A DNA stretch of 64,000 nucleotides from Sialis fuliginosa (lineage: Eukaryota; Arthropoda; Insecta; Megaloptera; Sialidae). Made by a program: the position numbers and the translations under genes. Under the pieces are notes generated by a model. The model did not search any database, was not told the origin of the DNA, and saw only the letters and a list, made by a program, of their open reading frames with translations. The DNA is taken from the NCBI GenBank assembly GCA_961205875.1, contig OY540812.1, positions 24,747,098 through 24,811,097 of the forward strand, in the 5' to 3' direction. Each line of letters begins with the position of its first letter. Positions within the stretch are counted from its first letter, which is position 1. This document shows positions 12,513 through 25,500 of the stretch, piece after piece.

Positions 12513-15478
12513 ATGTCTATTCTTATCAATTTTTTTAAATCTATTATTCACAGTATGTTGAGTTTATTATGGTTCGGTAAAAAACAATTTTCAAATTCCT
12601 TGAGTATCTATATTAAAAGTAATACTGGAAATACTATAAGTGTCGATTTAGACCCAAAATGGGATATAAAAAATTTGAAAGAAATAGTAGCTCCACAATT
12701 AGGACTGCAGCCGGAAGAAGTAAAAATTATTTTTGCTGGAAAAGAACTTTGTGATGATATAACTATCGAGGTTAGATTGTTTGCTTTTTTACATTATTAT
12801 TATTGTGCTTTGAAGTAATATGAACAATAAATATAAATTATAGCAATGTGACTTGGGTCAGCAAAGTATTCTACATGCCGTTAAAATGAAATCAAGTCCT
12901 AGAAAAAATCGTTTAAGTACATTTAGTGAATCATCTGAAGAAGGTAGTCCTTCTGGTTCGAAGCCACTTTGTGAAACACTTTTAGATCTTCAGTTAAGTC
13001 CTGAAGAAAGAAACATTGTACGAACAGAAGCAGGTGATAATTAAATAAATATTGTTTTCTACAGTTTTTAAGTAATTATAATTGTTTTAGATCAAAAAAG
13101 AAGTCGTGCACATTTTTACGTTTATTGCGCACAGTGCAAAAGCATGAGACCTGGTAAACTGAGAGTACGGTGTAAGATCTGTAAAAGTGGTGCTTTTACA
13201 GTAGATTCAGATCCTCAATGTTGGGATGATGTTTTACAACCCAATAGAATTACGGGGATTTGTGAAAACGAACATGGAGGCCACGAACAAGTATGCAATA
13301 AACTACATATGGTTTTCATATTATAACATTCTATTTTAATTTTAGATTGAAAATGATGCATCTGATGAAAATATATTGTATGCAGAATTTTATTTTAAAT
13401 GTACAGGACATGCAACTCAAGGAGAGAAAGATCAGGCTGTACCTCTTCATTTAATTAAGCCCAATTTGCACAATATACCTTGTATAGCTTGTACAGATAC
13501 CAAGTATGTCAATTATATATTTGGTTTTATTAAAATTTTACATTTTACCCTAACGGAAATATTTCAATGCTAAATAATGAATATCTACGAAATTTTTTAT
13601 TTCTTGTTCTTGGAATTGGATTTTATCACCCATAGTCTACCCTCCACCTCTGTACTATCTTATTTAATCTCATTATTGTTTACCACCTTCTCTTGAATTT
13701 TTGTTGATCAATCATAGTAATATTCACCATGCCCGTGCCTGCACTCTTGATACAGAAGTGTTTGTAATCTGCGTAATAACCACACAATAATAAAAACTCC
13801 TGTCAAAGTACACATGTTTCATTTTTATATATTTTCTGCACATATACATGTGCATATGTACTTGTAGACACTCTATGTGTGTGAGGGGAAAAACTTAGTG
13901 GGAATAAAATCTAAATGGACAGTATAGAGGTTAGATTTTACTGTACAATTATACTGTATAACAATAAATACTGATATAAATATTAAAATACTATAACTTT
14001 TGTTGAATTTTTAGTGATCCTGTTTTTGTGTTTCCGTGTGAGCAAGGGCACGTAACATGTTTAGATTGCTTCAGACAATATTGTGGGTCACGATTGAGAG
14101 ATCGACAGTTTTGGCCGCATGATACTTACGGGTATACATTGAACTGTCCAGCCGGATGTCCGAATTCTTATATAGAAGAGATTCACCACTTCAGACTGCT
14201 CACAGAAGTGCAAGTATGTAGGATAAAATTGAAAACTATTAACTAGCAGCAAACTTCACTTTTTTCAATTATTTAATTTTGATTACGGTAGTGAAGTACT
14301 TTTCAGAAAACAAAAAAAGTATTTAATTATTGATATGGGGGGGATCAAAAGCGTTGCTACCGTTAGGTTTTTTTTTTTTTACTAATTTGTTATTTTAAAA
14401 TATGTTAATTGAAATCAGTTTCGGCTATTGTAATTATTTTTTCGTATATTAAGCCAATACATTTTTTTTAGACCTTACATTAAAAAAAATAACTTACGTA
14501 AGTATAGGAGGAGGGAATCTTATACTTACGGACCCTTACAAGGGGGGGGGGGGGTAGGAGAGTTGAAAATTTCAAAAATCATCTTTACATAATTAATGGA
14601 CTGTATAAATAATCAATTTGTGTTGTAGAATGTAGTTTTGATTTAATATCAATAATTAAATTGCTTATGAAAGATAAGGAAATGTTTGAATTGCATTTAA
14701 TAAAATTAATAATTTTTTGATACATTTTATTAATTGAAGATATGTGGATATATTTTTTAGTATTCACAGTATCAGAGATTTGCAGCTGAGGAGTATGTTT
14801 TACGACAAGGTGGTGTACTCTGTCCGCAGCCTGGATGTGGAATGGGAATACTGATTGATGAAAACTGTGATAGAGTCACTTGTAGTAGTTGTAATGTTTG
14901 TATTATATCAATGTTTAAAATATGAAAACACAATATTGTTTTTTTTTATGTAAATGTATAATTTATATTTTATAGTATTCGTGGTCTAGAAATCAACTAC
15001 AAAACGATTTAAATAATGGTATAAATACAGGAGGTTTGTGGACTGGTGTAGAGCCTATAAATGCACAAAGGGGTCGATGGATAGGTCAAAATGTAGGGCC
15101 TATTGATTTAACCTTAGTTACTACAAAACCATGTCCGAAGTGTGGCGTCGCGACTGAACGTGAAGGTATTTAATTAATATTTTAATGAATATAATAATTA
15201 TTGAGTCAACGGATAAAATTATAGAACTTTGACTTGAGTAAGAAGTCAAGATGTAAGATAAGTTGTATTTGAACCAACATTGCAATATGTACAATTTAAC
15301 ACTTTTTAATAATATTACGTATTAAGGTTATCAATAATAAAAATTGATATATTATAACTTTTTTTTAGGGGGCTGCATGCACATGATTTGTGCAAGAGGT
15401 TCTTGTAAGTTTCAGTGGTGTTGGATATGTCATACGGGATGGACTCGAGACTGTATGGGTTCACACTGGTTCGGTTAG
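12513..15478 (+). CDS. park: parkin, RBR-type E3 ubiquitin-protein ligase (8 exons, 479 aa)
   Basis: Exons: 12513-12770, 12844-13033, 13091-13290, 13346-13503, 14015-14213, 14761-14895, 14976-15165, 15369-15478. All junctions are GT-AG and in phase, totalling 1440 nt. Parkin is the cytosolic ligase that PINK1 activates on damaged mitochondria. Domains in order: Ubl (about 29-100; DLGQQS holds S94, the PINK1 site, as in Drosophila), RING0 (about 160-260), RING1 (about 262-325, ligands complete), IBR (about 355-400), REP Trp (GRWIG), and RING2 with GGCMHM (catalytic C446, H448). It ends DCMGSHWFG. Odd points: the second IBR zinc site has lost all four ligands (FCxxC is WSRNQ, and no later His or Cys); the triad Glu before WCW is Gln459; a RING0 Cys seems replaced by His in CENEHGGH. 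The first Met was chosen; Met15 (12555) would give a Drosophila-like start. Expected length for insect parkin is about 480. Confidence 0.96.
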
Positions 15479-15657
15479 TTGTGCAAGAATAGAAATGAAA
15501 TATTTTAATATGTGTAGTATATAATATTTTAATATGTGTGTAAATAATTATTTTGTAATGTTTTACACTTATAAAAATATATTTCTTTGTTGATTTAATT
15601 ATGTTTATTTTTATTATTATTGTTAATTATGTTAGTTCAGACACTACATAAGTTATG

Positions 15658-15919
15658 TAGTGTCCGAATAAAATTTCAGTTTTGGCCGAAACTGCGTTCA
15701 TCATGATTTATAATTTGTATGTAGTTGTTTTAATTTTATTTTTTAGCTATCATTGAATTTTTTAAACGGACTTTGATTGTCCTATACCTATACTACTTTT
15801 TTTTAATCAACAATAAGCAAAATTTAAGTTTTGTCTCAAACACCTTAAAAAAAGATTTGGTTTCAACTGAGACTGAGATGAAAACAAAAATTTGGTTCAG
15901 TCGGTTTCAGTCGAATACT
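15658..15919. mobile_element. MITE of the TAGTGTCC family, copy 2
   Basis: The left end is TAGTGTCCGAATAAAATTTC and the right end CAGTCGAATACTA. The interior shares GGCCGAAACTG and GACTGAGATGAAAA with the 4150-4496 copy. Directly upstream, ACACTACATAAGTTATGTAG forms a short hairpin with the element end, perhaps the stub of a second copy. No clear target duplication. Confidence 0.5.
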
Positions 15920-16914
15920 ATTTGAAATTTTTTTTTATTCTTTCATTCTGTAAAACAATCGTAACTGAATGGCATTTTTTTCAAGTTTAAAGGTATGGAA
16001 TCAGTATTTTATGTAATTTATAATATATATATTAAAAATTTTATATGCAAGAGTATTCAAATTTGCCTATTAGCTTATAACTTTTTGAAGTATTTGTACT
16101 AGAGCCAATCAGAAAAAATAGTTTCGACACATGAAAGTTTGAATTGCAATTGAGAGAATGTGGTATTTCTAATGAAGTCTCTCTTTGGGCACGAAGTACT
16201 ATTAGTTGAACATAGTCTGCCCCTATGAGTACTTTTCCTGCGAACTTGGTTTAGGGTAGCTGAGATTTACTGAAAAATATGCTTTGAAGATGTGAGACAA
16301 TAATTAACAATGGCGGTGATTGGACTACTTGTTAATGTAAAAGCGTCATAGTACTCGTGTGAATACGTATGTATGTTACTCTAAATCGTATGTACTCTTG
16401 AATATTTCACATTTTTTTAAATTCTTGAATGTTAATTATTATCATGTAAGTAAGTAGTTATAAAGTTTTTAGAGAATTATAACAACACATTAATGTTCTA
16501 AATTGTTTATTTTAGATATTTTTGATTTGGATAGGTATCAATAATTTGTACACATAATATGGTGTTTTCATAAATATGAATTTTCCTAAAATTTCATAAT
16601 CTACACTTTTACTATATTATATATTATTCACAATCACAATGATATATTTAGTATTATATCTATTTTGTAAATTTTGGCATCAATACATTTTTATGTAATA
16701 ACTAAAAAACATACTTCGTATTTCATTAACTCAAAATATCTTAATTATAAAATAGTTTATGTAGCTAGTATGCACTACATTAAGTATTGAGTACCAAACC
16801 TACAAATTTAATAAATATTTATGTATATATTTTATTAATATTAATGGACCATTGTATAATGTAATGCGATAGTGAAAAAATAAAACTGTATGTCGATTTG
16901 CTAATATTAAAATA
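15920..16914. other. AT-rich intergenic DNA
   Basis: Nothing supportable was seen in this stretch. Confidence 0.45.
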
Positions 16915-16918
16915 TTAA

Positions 16919-17053
16919 CCCTTATACTATGGTATCAATGAAATTATCAATAAACGATCCCTGCATCACAGCATATCATAAAATCACTTAATGACAGCCG
17001 TGTTTATAAAATTTACGTTTAGTCGTCTATTGACGACAACCGTAGTTAAAGGG
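16919..17053. mobile_element. piggyBac-like MITE with perfect TTAA flanks
   Basis: 135 bp between TTAA at 16915-16918 and TTAA at 17054-17057. The ends are CCCTTATACTA and TAGTTAAAGGG. Confidence 0.75.
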
Positions 17054-17499
17054 TTAATAAAAAATAACTGTGGCAATTAGGATATTATAACAGTTTATAC
17101 AGTGGTGGATTACACAAACACTTGTCTGGGACCTCAAAATAAATGGAAGGGAAACTAGTTTTTAATGTTTTGTTAATTAATACAAATAAATTATACTGGA
17201 TTAATTTCACTGCGTTCAGTGTTTAACACTTATGTTCTTTTACTCAGCATGCATATCATACATTTGAAAAGATACATGCAGATGTGACCCTGTAATGACA
17301 AAACTGGTACATCTCATCTCAGTTAATATAGTTTTTAAAAAGTTTATGATTTAAAATTTTGAGATATAGAGCTTTAATATTTTATTTGTAGCAGGGGGCC
17401 TAAAAATGTCTTAACTTACCACTGATTACAAATGCCAAATAAGATAAAACAAATGTTTAAGTCACTCAAGATAGTTGATATCGTAAACTACCTTTATAA

Positions 17500-18020
17500 T
17501 AGGAGTCCCAACCACTAGTTTTAATGAATATAATTTAAAATTCATATGTATATAAGGGGAGGCTAAAAAGTTCTCAGCCTCAGGTATTTTTCATTATAAA
17601 TGCTTGTGGTATGAGTCACTAGCTGTGCAACTCTTTGCGAGTATATAATGGAAACGATATTCGTCACCACATCTGAACTTACAAAAACCCGGAAAATGCC
17701 AATAGAAGTTTTTGAACATGTTGTTTATGAAGAATCTGGGCTGTCTTATTCCACAGTAAAAAAATAGTGCCGAGGAAAGGAAACCACCCTAGTCCGCGTT
17801 GGACTGCAAACTGTCCACCTCCTGTTTGACAGAGCCTTTAATGATTTTATAAAAAATTTTAAGATCATAGCTTTGTAAATTGTGATATTACTGAATATAT
17901 CTTTATGTTGAGTAAGATCGTAATTTACAAGGATACGTAATTATGTGGGTGTTATGAAAAAAAATGTATATTAAAAAAAATTTAATATAAGTTAAATATA
18001 ACTAAAGTTGGATACCCCTG
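17500..18020. mobile_element. hAT-like element carrying a mariner fragment
   Basis: The left end is TAGGAGTCCCAACCACTAGTT and the right end the complement of CAGGGGTATCCAACTTTAGTT. The flanks are CTTTATAA (17492-17499) and CTCTATAA (18021-18028). They match at 7 of 8 positions and fit nTnnnnAn. A mariner remnant lies inside. Confidence 0.75.
17557..17830 (+). pseudogene. mariner-like transposase fragment (N-terminal, broken)
   Basis: GGCTAAAAAGTTCTCAGCCT at 17571 looks like a mariner left terminus. Downstream, a frame reads EESGLSYSTVKK, then stop, then CRGKETT. This is the helix-turn-helix block of mariner transposases (usually LSYSTVKKWxAEFKRG). The Trp is now a stop, and the catalytic region is absent. 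Confidence 0.65.
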
Positions 18021-20184
18021 CTCTATAAAACTTTGTTTTTCATCAACTTACGAGTATCTATTTCTTCACTCTCGAATGTCAATATATTTTAACATACAAA
18101 AAATAATTACTAGAATAGTACATTGTATTTTGATTTTTATAAAATAGTCGACTGTTGGTCCAAATTTGTGAGTAACAAATAAAAATCAGTAATTGGAAGC
18201 ATAACTTATTAAAGACCTTGTACATATTACAAATACATGCATTTTGTAATTTCAGAAATCGCATTAATAATTTTATTCATATTTTATATAGATTTAGAAT
18301 TTCATATAGTGAAATAATTTTTTTTTAAAAAATTAAAAATATTTTGATGATTTCTAGATTTTTTAAAGTTGTGTCTGTGTTACATTTTTCGGTTATATAC
18401 AGCCTGTCCCAAAAGTTTGTAAACCGTCAAATATTCCAAGGTTTGAGTTTCTGGTAAAAAAAATTAATACAAAAGTTTCACCAAATTAATCACGATTAGT
18501 TAATCACTATTATTACATCAATTCCAAAAAATTGAAATTTATAAAATGTATTGAATGATAATTATTTGACCTTGGTATGAACTCATCAAGATCAACTTTT
18601 TTTTTAACAAACTTTTGTATAAAATATTTTTTCATCTAACCAATTTTTTTCGATACTAAAGAAAATAACGAGTTTTTCAAGAATTTTTTACTCAGAAACC
18701 ATCAACTTAAGAGAAAAAGTATAAAGAACAAAAAATATTTATGTTCTAATAATATCTACTCCAAATTTTATTACATCAAAATAAAGATTTTTAGTTCTTT
18801 GTATGCACATTTTCTCTTAAGGCTTCCAAGTAAAAAAAAAGCCTTTCCAAGGTCAAATGAACTTTGAAATTTGTATGAAACCAATCCCAATGAGATATTT
18901 GACCAATTCTAGACATTTGAGGCACACTATATTACATTGAATGTTTCATTGCACATAAAAGTAGACACTTTTTAATTATTAGAATTATTATACTTGTTTT
19001 CAAATCAGTGAGTTATATTTTAATAGTTTTAGACAGTACTTCACACATGTATGTTGACATTACTTTTAAATGTTTTCAATTGTTTAAAATATGAAAATCA
19101 ATAAATATTCACAAACCAACGGAAGCGCTTACCCAATGTTACATAACTTACAACATTTGATTTGGCAATTATCATCTTAAAACTATGAATTCTTCAAATA
19201 AGGAAAATGTTTTTTTAAATATTTAAGAAATAAACAATATAGTCATATCTCTCTTGTTGAATCTTTATAACAGTGTCAATAAACTTCCGATAATGAAGTT
19301 AATTAACTATTGTTAAATATGATACGACTAACTATTTCTTATTATTTAAATATATTTTTCAGTTTGAAGAATTCGTAAATAAAATCCTAATAAAATATAT
19401 TATATAATAATAAATAAATCAATAAAAAATGCTAACGAATTGTAACATTTTAGAAATAAATATATTGGAATATAAGGCACCTTATCAACAATTTAAAATG
19501 ACATATATTAATCAACAATTAACATAATATATTTTTGAATATTAGTATATATCAATATTTTTACCATTTTTTAAATACTGATTACACTTAATTCAAAAAG
19601 CTGTTTTTAATAAATATTCTAGTGTAAGTGAAATATGTAATAATAATAATAATATTTTATATTAGTTTTATATCTAAATTGGAAGATTGCATTCCAAAAT
19701 ACATTCATTATAAATATTTTAAAATGAGATCAAAAACGAGCAATGAAATTTATTGTAGTTTTATAAAATTTTATAACCACAATAATTTCATTGATAAAAA
19801 TGGCAATAAAATTATATCGATTAATACACAAAATATCTTATAGTAAGAATTATTAAATTATAAAATTGATAATGTAAACATGATCAAATTAAATTATTCA
19901 GAAGTGGGACATTTCAAACTGGGCTGAAATTTTTTTAAGCATTCTATCAATTCAAGATTGCTGCCAACACTAATTTCAAGATGGGGGAAAACCATTTTTA
20001 TGGATTATATATGCAAAAAATGATAATTAATTGGTTAAATTAGTAACATTAATGTGTTGAAATTGCAACATGCGCGCGTGCATCGAATACTTGTTAAAGG
20101 GGAACAAAACTCAAACACTCAAACATATGCTATCATAAATTATTTATGTGGGATTATTATTTGTTTAATTTATTAATTTATATT
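18021..20184. other. AT-rich intergenic DNA
   Basis: CAGCCTGTCCCAAAAGTTTG at about 18402 resembles a transposon terminus, but I could not find its partner. Otherwise nothing was seen. Confidence 0.4.
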
Positions 20185-20290
20185 AACTGTTCTTGGTTAG
20201 GGCAATCTCCCGAGGCGAAGCTGGGGTTAATATACAGGAATTCAATTTCCGACGCAACAAAAAATTTTAAATAATATCTTATTAAATTTT
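20185..20290. repeat. dispersed repeat, copy 1 (GGCGAAGCTGGGG motif)
   Basis: TTGGTTAGGGCAATCTCC, GAGGCGAAGCTGGGGTTA and CAATTTCCGACGCAA recur in the same order and orientation at about 57725-57820. The element type and ends are not determined. Confidence 0.5.
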
Positions 20291-22145
20291 ATTAACGTAA
20301 ATCCAAGTTAACTCTCTGCGGGTCTATTTAACAAGATTATTTGAAAACAGCTTGTTGCGGCAGATATTGACTCTCTGTTTTAGCCAATATTAACTCCAGT
20401 TTCGTCCACGGAAATTGGGCCTACTGAATAGTCTTTCCGTAATTTGTAGTTAGTGGTTTTGCAACCTTCTTGAGTTGATAGAATGCTTAGTCCATTTTAG
20501 GTGGAATCCCATTTCTGAACACTTACCCAAATTAATTGCTTTTGGATAATTTAGGAAAATTATTTTCAAATGTTTTTTACATGTATACAAATTCATAATA
20601 TAAATATTTTCAGTTAATAAACATAAGTTCTGTAATTTACATATTATATTTATTTTTATATAATTTGACATTTAAACATGTATTATTAAAGACAACATTA
20701 TGTATATTCAAAGAGTATGGTTCCATTTGTGATATTAATTTTTTGTACTTTTTCATTTACAGATAACTGTACAAGTATTGGCCACTATTATTATAGAAAT
20801 ATTAAATATTACACAGAAATTATATTTTCATTGAAAATATTTATGTTACTATATATAGTTAGAATATATATTCAGTAATGTTTATTTTTTTTATGTAAAA
20901 CTTAATACTCCATAAATTTAAGCCACTAGAATATAAGTACTCAATATTATACATTTTATGATATTTTTCCTTTTATGTAAACATAAATTTTATTTAATCC
21001 TAATTATTTACTACTAAAAAAATAAAATAATAAAAAACTGCTTTGAGCTATAATTTCCTAAATGAAAAATGTGAAATTGAATAACAATAAATAAAAATTG
21101 GTCCCAAATTATTTCATCTAAAAATTAAATGAAAACAGGAAGATATGTTGCTGAATTTTTTCTAAATGTTGATATTTTCTAAATGGAGACAATTTTCTAA
21201 TATCTTGTATCCAAAGGCACAATTTAGTTCTTTTTTTAAATATAATTTTGCTACTTATAAATTCTAAATTTGTATTATCTACTGTTTTCATTTTTTTAAT
21301 AAGGTTGATTTGAAATCAAAATTAAATCGACTCTTTCGACAATACAAAGATAAAATAGTACAATTAATTTTGTAAGAATTAATTAATGGATAAATTATAA
21401 TATTAGTTAAAACAAATCAGAAGTGATGATAAAGATGAAGAAAAATATTTATTATTTACATAAAAAATATTTGTATAATGAGAAATCAGAAAATTTTAAA
21501 TAAAATACTATTTTATGTATCCATTTAAACATATTATGTACATTTTTTATCTATAATTTAAACCTAGCTTCGTGTTTAGAGATAAAATTCAAAGGCAACT
21601 ACTTTAAACATACTGTTCTTCACATATATATTTTTTTTGTATTGTTTTCAAAATTTTAAATGAATTAGTATAAATATATTGAAATATAAAAAGTTGACAA
21701 TCCAATATTCAGAATGGACTCTAATGAATCTGATGTATTCCCTTTTTGCCTTCAACCACGGCCATGTTTAAATTTTCCTATATAAAAAAATGAAATATAT
21801 TTTGATTAACATATAACATTCATTTACTCTAAGTCTGAGATCTTTGTTCTCTAACAAATATTGTTTAAAACACTTTTGTTAAAGTCACAAATATAAATTG
21901 ATCTATCTATAAGTTTAACTCATACTGAAGTTCTTTCCTGTTTATTTTTTACAAAATATCTCGCATCATAAATTATATTTTTGTCAAATATTACATTTTC
22001 TTAATTTATATATGTGTATCGAAATAAGTAGAAATCAATCATAAATATATTGATTAGAGACAAAAAAATATAATATCATTTATCATAAAACATATGTTAG
22101 TCTCATAAATACAAATTGATCTACTTACAAACGAGTTTAAAAAGA
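20291..22145. other. AT-rich DNA downstream of the large minus-strand gene
   Basis: Very AT-rich, with many possible poly(A) hexamers on the minus strand (for example near 21940). No gene was seen. Confidence 0.4.
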
Positions 22146-22550
22146 TCAAATACATTCTGTATAAACGGGGTTTAAGTTCTGCTCATACTGAAATTTATCT
22201 TCCGCAGAGAACAAATCTAAATTAAGAAAGTGAAGATCTGTATGCGACTCATCTGTATTAGCAGATACCGAATCACACTCGGTCGTAATCTCAGGTGTCG
22301 CTATTAGTCTACCTCTTTCTGTGCCGCCAAATGCTTGCTTGAAACCAGGTAGGGGATGTACTTCAGCAGGCGGAGGTCCAGGCATAGGAGGTGGGGCGGG
22401 GAGAGGAGGTGGCGGCTCTGGTGGTGTAATTCCTTGCCGTTTCCAGCTGCGCCGAGGACATGAAGTTGATGGAGACTTGCGACCCTGTCTCGAACCTGGT
22501 TTCGGACCTCTGCGAGCTGGTTCTGCTGTTTTGGGAGATATTCTTGTATC
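22146..22550 (-). CDS. exon 7 (last coding exon) of the large minus-strand gene
   Basis: 134 codons plus TGA at 22148-22146. The acceptor is AAATACAG|GAT. It holds the AT-hook-like basic cluster, the polyproline run, the GFKQAFGGTERGR segment and an acidic C-terminus. GC content is well above its surroundings, as expected for coding DNA here. Confidence 0.8.
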   Translation of the reverse strand, partial: DTRISPKTAEPARRGPKPGSRQGRKSPSTSCPRRSWKRQGITPPEPPPPLPAPPPMPGPPPAEVHPLPGFKQAFGGTERGRLIATPEITTECDSVSANTDESHTDLHFLNLDLFSAEDKFQYEQNLNPVYTECI

Positions 22551-25500
22551 CTGTATTTAAGAATTTAATTAAATTTTGATTATAAGAAGTGTTCTCTTCT
22601 CTTTCGTGTTGTATAAATGAGTCAAAAGAAATTTTATATGAATCCACAGATTTTAATAGAGAAATAATTTTCTAATAAGAGGGGAACCTGATTTACAAAA
22701 GCCAAATTTTTTTGCATTAATTGAGGAGTTGCGGAACAAAGCCGGATAAATGCACTTTGAACCGAAATGATTTTTTTTTCAATTCGGCATTTTTAACCAT
22801 CACTGACCAAAGATCACAGATCAAATATTGCTAAAACTTCTTTAAAAATAGCTTTAAAAACGTGTCGCGGAACAAAAGCTAACAAATCCACTATAAATAC
22901 AGAAAAAGTTTTAATTTGCAAAAATGGATTTATCCAGTTTTTTTCCGCAGCTCATTTGATAGTAGTACCTATTAGTGTTACTACGATGTGCAGCGAATTA
23001 CAAGATTTAAATAAATTATATTATTTTTCCATAAAAAAATTATTTTGAACTATTCAAATGTATAATAAATATACATTAAAGTTTAAAAAAAAATTGGCTT
23101 TATTTATTTGTTAAAAAAATCCCTATTTTTAATTTCTGTAGACCAAGTTCCCTCTTAAATAAAAAATGGTTTTGGCCAAATCAACTACATATAACGTAGC
23201 AACCAATCGGTTTTCTAACAGCAGCTAAAAAATCAGCTGTATTAAGTTTTTCTCTGATCTATTTATAAATTCTCTGATTTGGCCATTTTCAAGTGTCCTA
23301 ATAAAAAAATAAATTTCTGTACAAACCTGTAATGATTTAGTTGATGCTGTCAATTTGTTATTATACTGTTGGTTAATTTCTGGCCTAATTTCTACAGCAC
23401 TCTTTGGTGTTCTTGGTCTACTATATGGAGACATTCTACAACTATCTTCTCCGTGTTGTTTTGGAGAGCTCTTCTGATGATATTGCGTTGCCATCTGGTG
23501 GCAAGAAGGTAAAACAGGTGTCGTGCAAGGTGTGTTTTCATAAACTTTCATTTCTTTGTTATTTATTGGAGACGATTTGTAAGGTAATAAACCTTTTGAA
23601 TTTCGACCAGTGAAATGATCTATATGCTCATCTGGAGAACTATTTTCTGTTGATTTTGGAAGAACAGATGGAGATTCAGACATAACTGAATTATTTAAAG
23701 CTCTTGGCGTTAAAATGTTTAATGTTGGAGTTGGTTTTCTATAGTGGTATCCCTAAAATTATGTAAGATATTAGGTTTACATTATAATAATCTAGATTTC
23801 TGAGTATAAGTCAATTATATTTCTATTATTTTGTTAAATTAAAACATTTTAAGAACACCAACAAAGAAGAAGAAGAAGATAAGCCATTTGCTATGTAGCT
23901 TATACTCAGAACACAAATATATATTTCAATTAAATATGAAATCAATATTTTAATTAAAATAAAAAAACTTGGAAATAAAGTACTTACCAAAATATTGAAT
24001 AAAAAAAAAATAACAAAGAACTAAAAAGACAAAAAATGAAAATTATAATACAAAGCTAAAAAATATGATAGCAAAAATAAAATAAAGTTGATAAAAATAA
24101 TGTTTATTTTTATAAATCAAAATACAGTAAGCTTAAATAATAATAACTTTTAATGTTTTATTTTACTGATATTCTTACAATTAATGTAGGAGAGTAATGT
24201 TTTTATAAATTACTGATTAGTGCGCTTCATTAAAAGTAATTTAAATTTTACTTAACAATGACAAATAGGTCAAAAATACTACAAATAGTAACACAAATTT
24301 TACAAATTTCAAGTTTTTTGTACAGTCATGGAAAAAAGTAAAGGAGCAGTAAATTCTTTTGGTAAAATTGCACATTTTCAAAGTTGTGTTCATAGGTAAT
24401 ATATGATCGTTTACAGAGGGTGAAAATTGAAAGAAAATTTATCTACTATCTAATTTTTTTAATGTTATTGAATATTTTTTTTAACTCAAAAATTGATTTT
24501 TTTGTAATTTTGAAAGTTTAACATGATGTCTGATTTTTTTCCAAATTTGTTATAATGTTATAAAAAGTACGAAAAAATTCTAAAAAAATCAGACCTCTCC
24601 ATGTAAAACTTTCAAAATCACAAAAAAGTTTCAATTTTGTTAATTTTTTAATTCAATGCCTAACATAAGAATATCTGTGAATTCGAAAAATAGATAAAAA
24701 ACCTTTACCCTCTATAATTCCAAAAACAATCATATTTGACCGACCATGATCTTAGCATCTTATTGGTGGAATTTCGTAAAAAAAATATTGTCATCTAAAT
24801 TGGTCACATAGTCATAGAAATTGGTCAATTTCTAAGACTATGTGACCAATTATGACCAATTACTGACTTATTAGATGACCTATTTTTTTTACAAAATTCC
24901 ACCAATGAGGTGTTAAGGTCAAAAAATGAGCAATTAAAAAAAAAATATTGTACCATTAATTTTTTCCATAAGTGTATTTTGATCAGAATCTATTGATAGG
25001 AAATGTTGATTACAACTACAGTGTACTCTCGATTATCCTAGAGTAACTCCAGCAAGAGTCTGGACAGTGCAGATCAATTTTTTGTTAAGTTTAATAGCCA
25101 AGTCTCGCTCACAGCCATATTTTCTGATATTATCAGTCAATATCATTAAATATATTTTATATTATTACATTACATAAAATTTAAATGGTAATTTTTTTTA
25201 TACTTGCTATGCCGATTGGCTAAAAATGGCAACACTGTCGAGACTCTTACTGGAGTGACTATAGATTATCCGAGCTAATACTGGGAAAGACATACATATG
25301 TATATTTATAATGCAGATTAACATTTTTTTATTTATTAAAAAAATCTGTGCTTCTTGTTTGCAAAACCCGAACATTCACATCGTTTGTTTCGTATGTCAA
25401 AACAGATACGTATTCTCATTAAAAAATAATTAATTAAAAAAAAAAAATAGTAATTCATTTTATGTACAGATAATCTGCAAACTGAATAATCTGCATCCGG

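Noticed and set aside
12513-12555. Choosing Met15 (12555) as the parkin start
   Set aside because: It remains possible and would match the fly start better, but the upstream in-frame Met has no evidence against it, so the longer form is kept and the alternative noted.
14896-14930. Reading through the exon 6 donor of parkin to rescue the IBR
   Set aside because: It gives NVCIISMFKI and then a stop, and does not restore the missing zinc ligands. The splice sites used are good and in phase.
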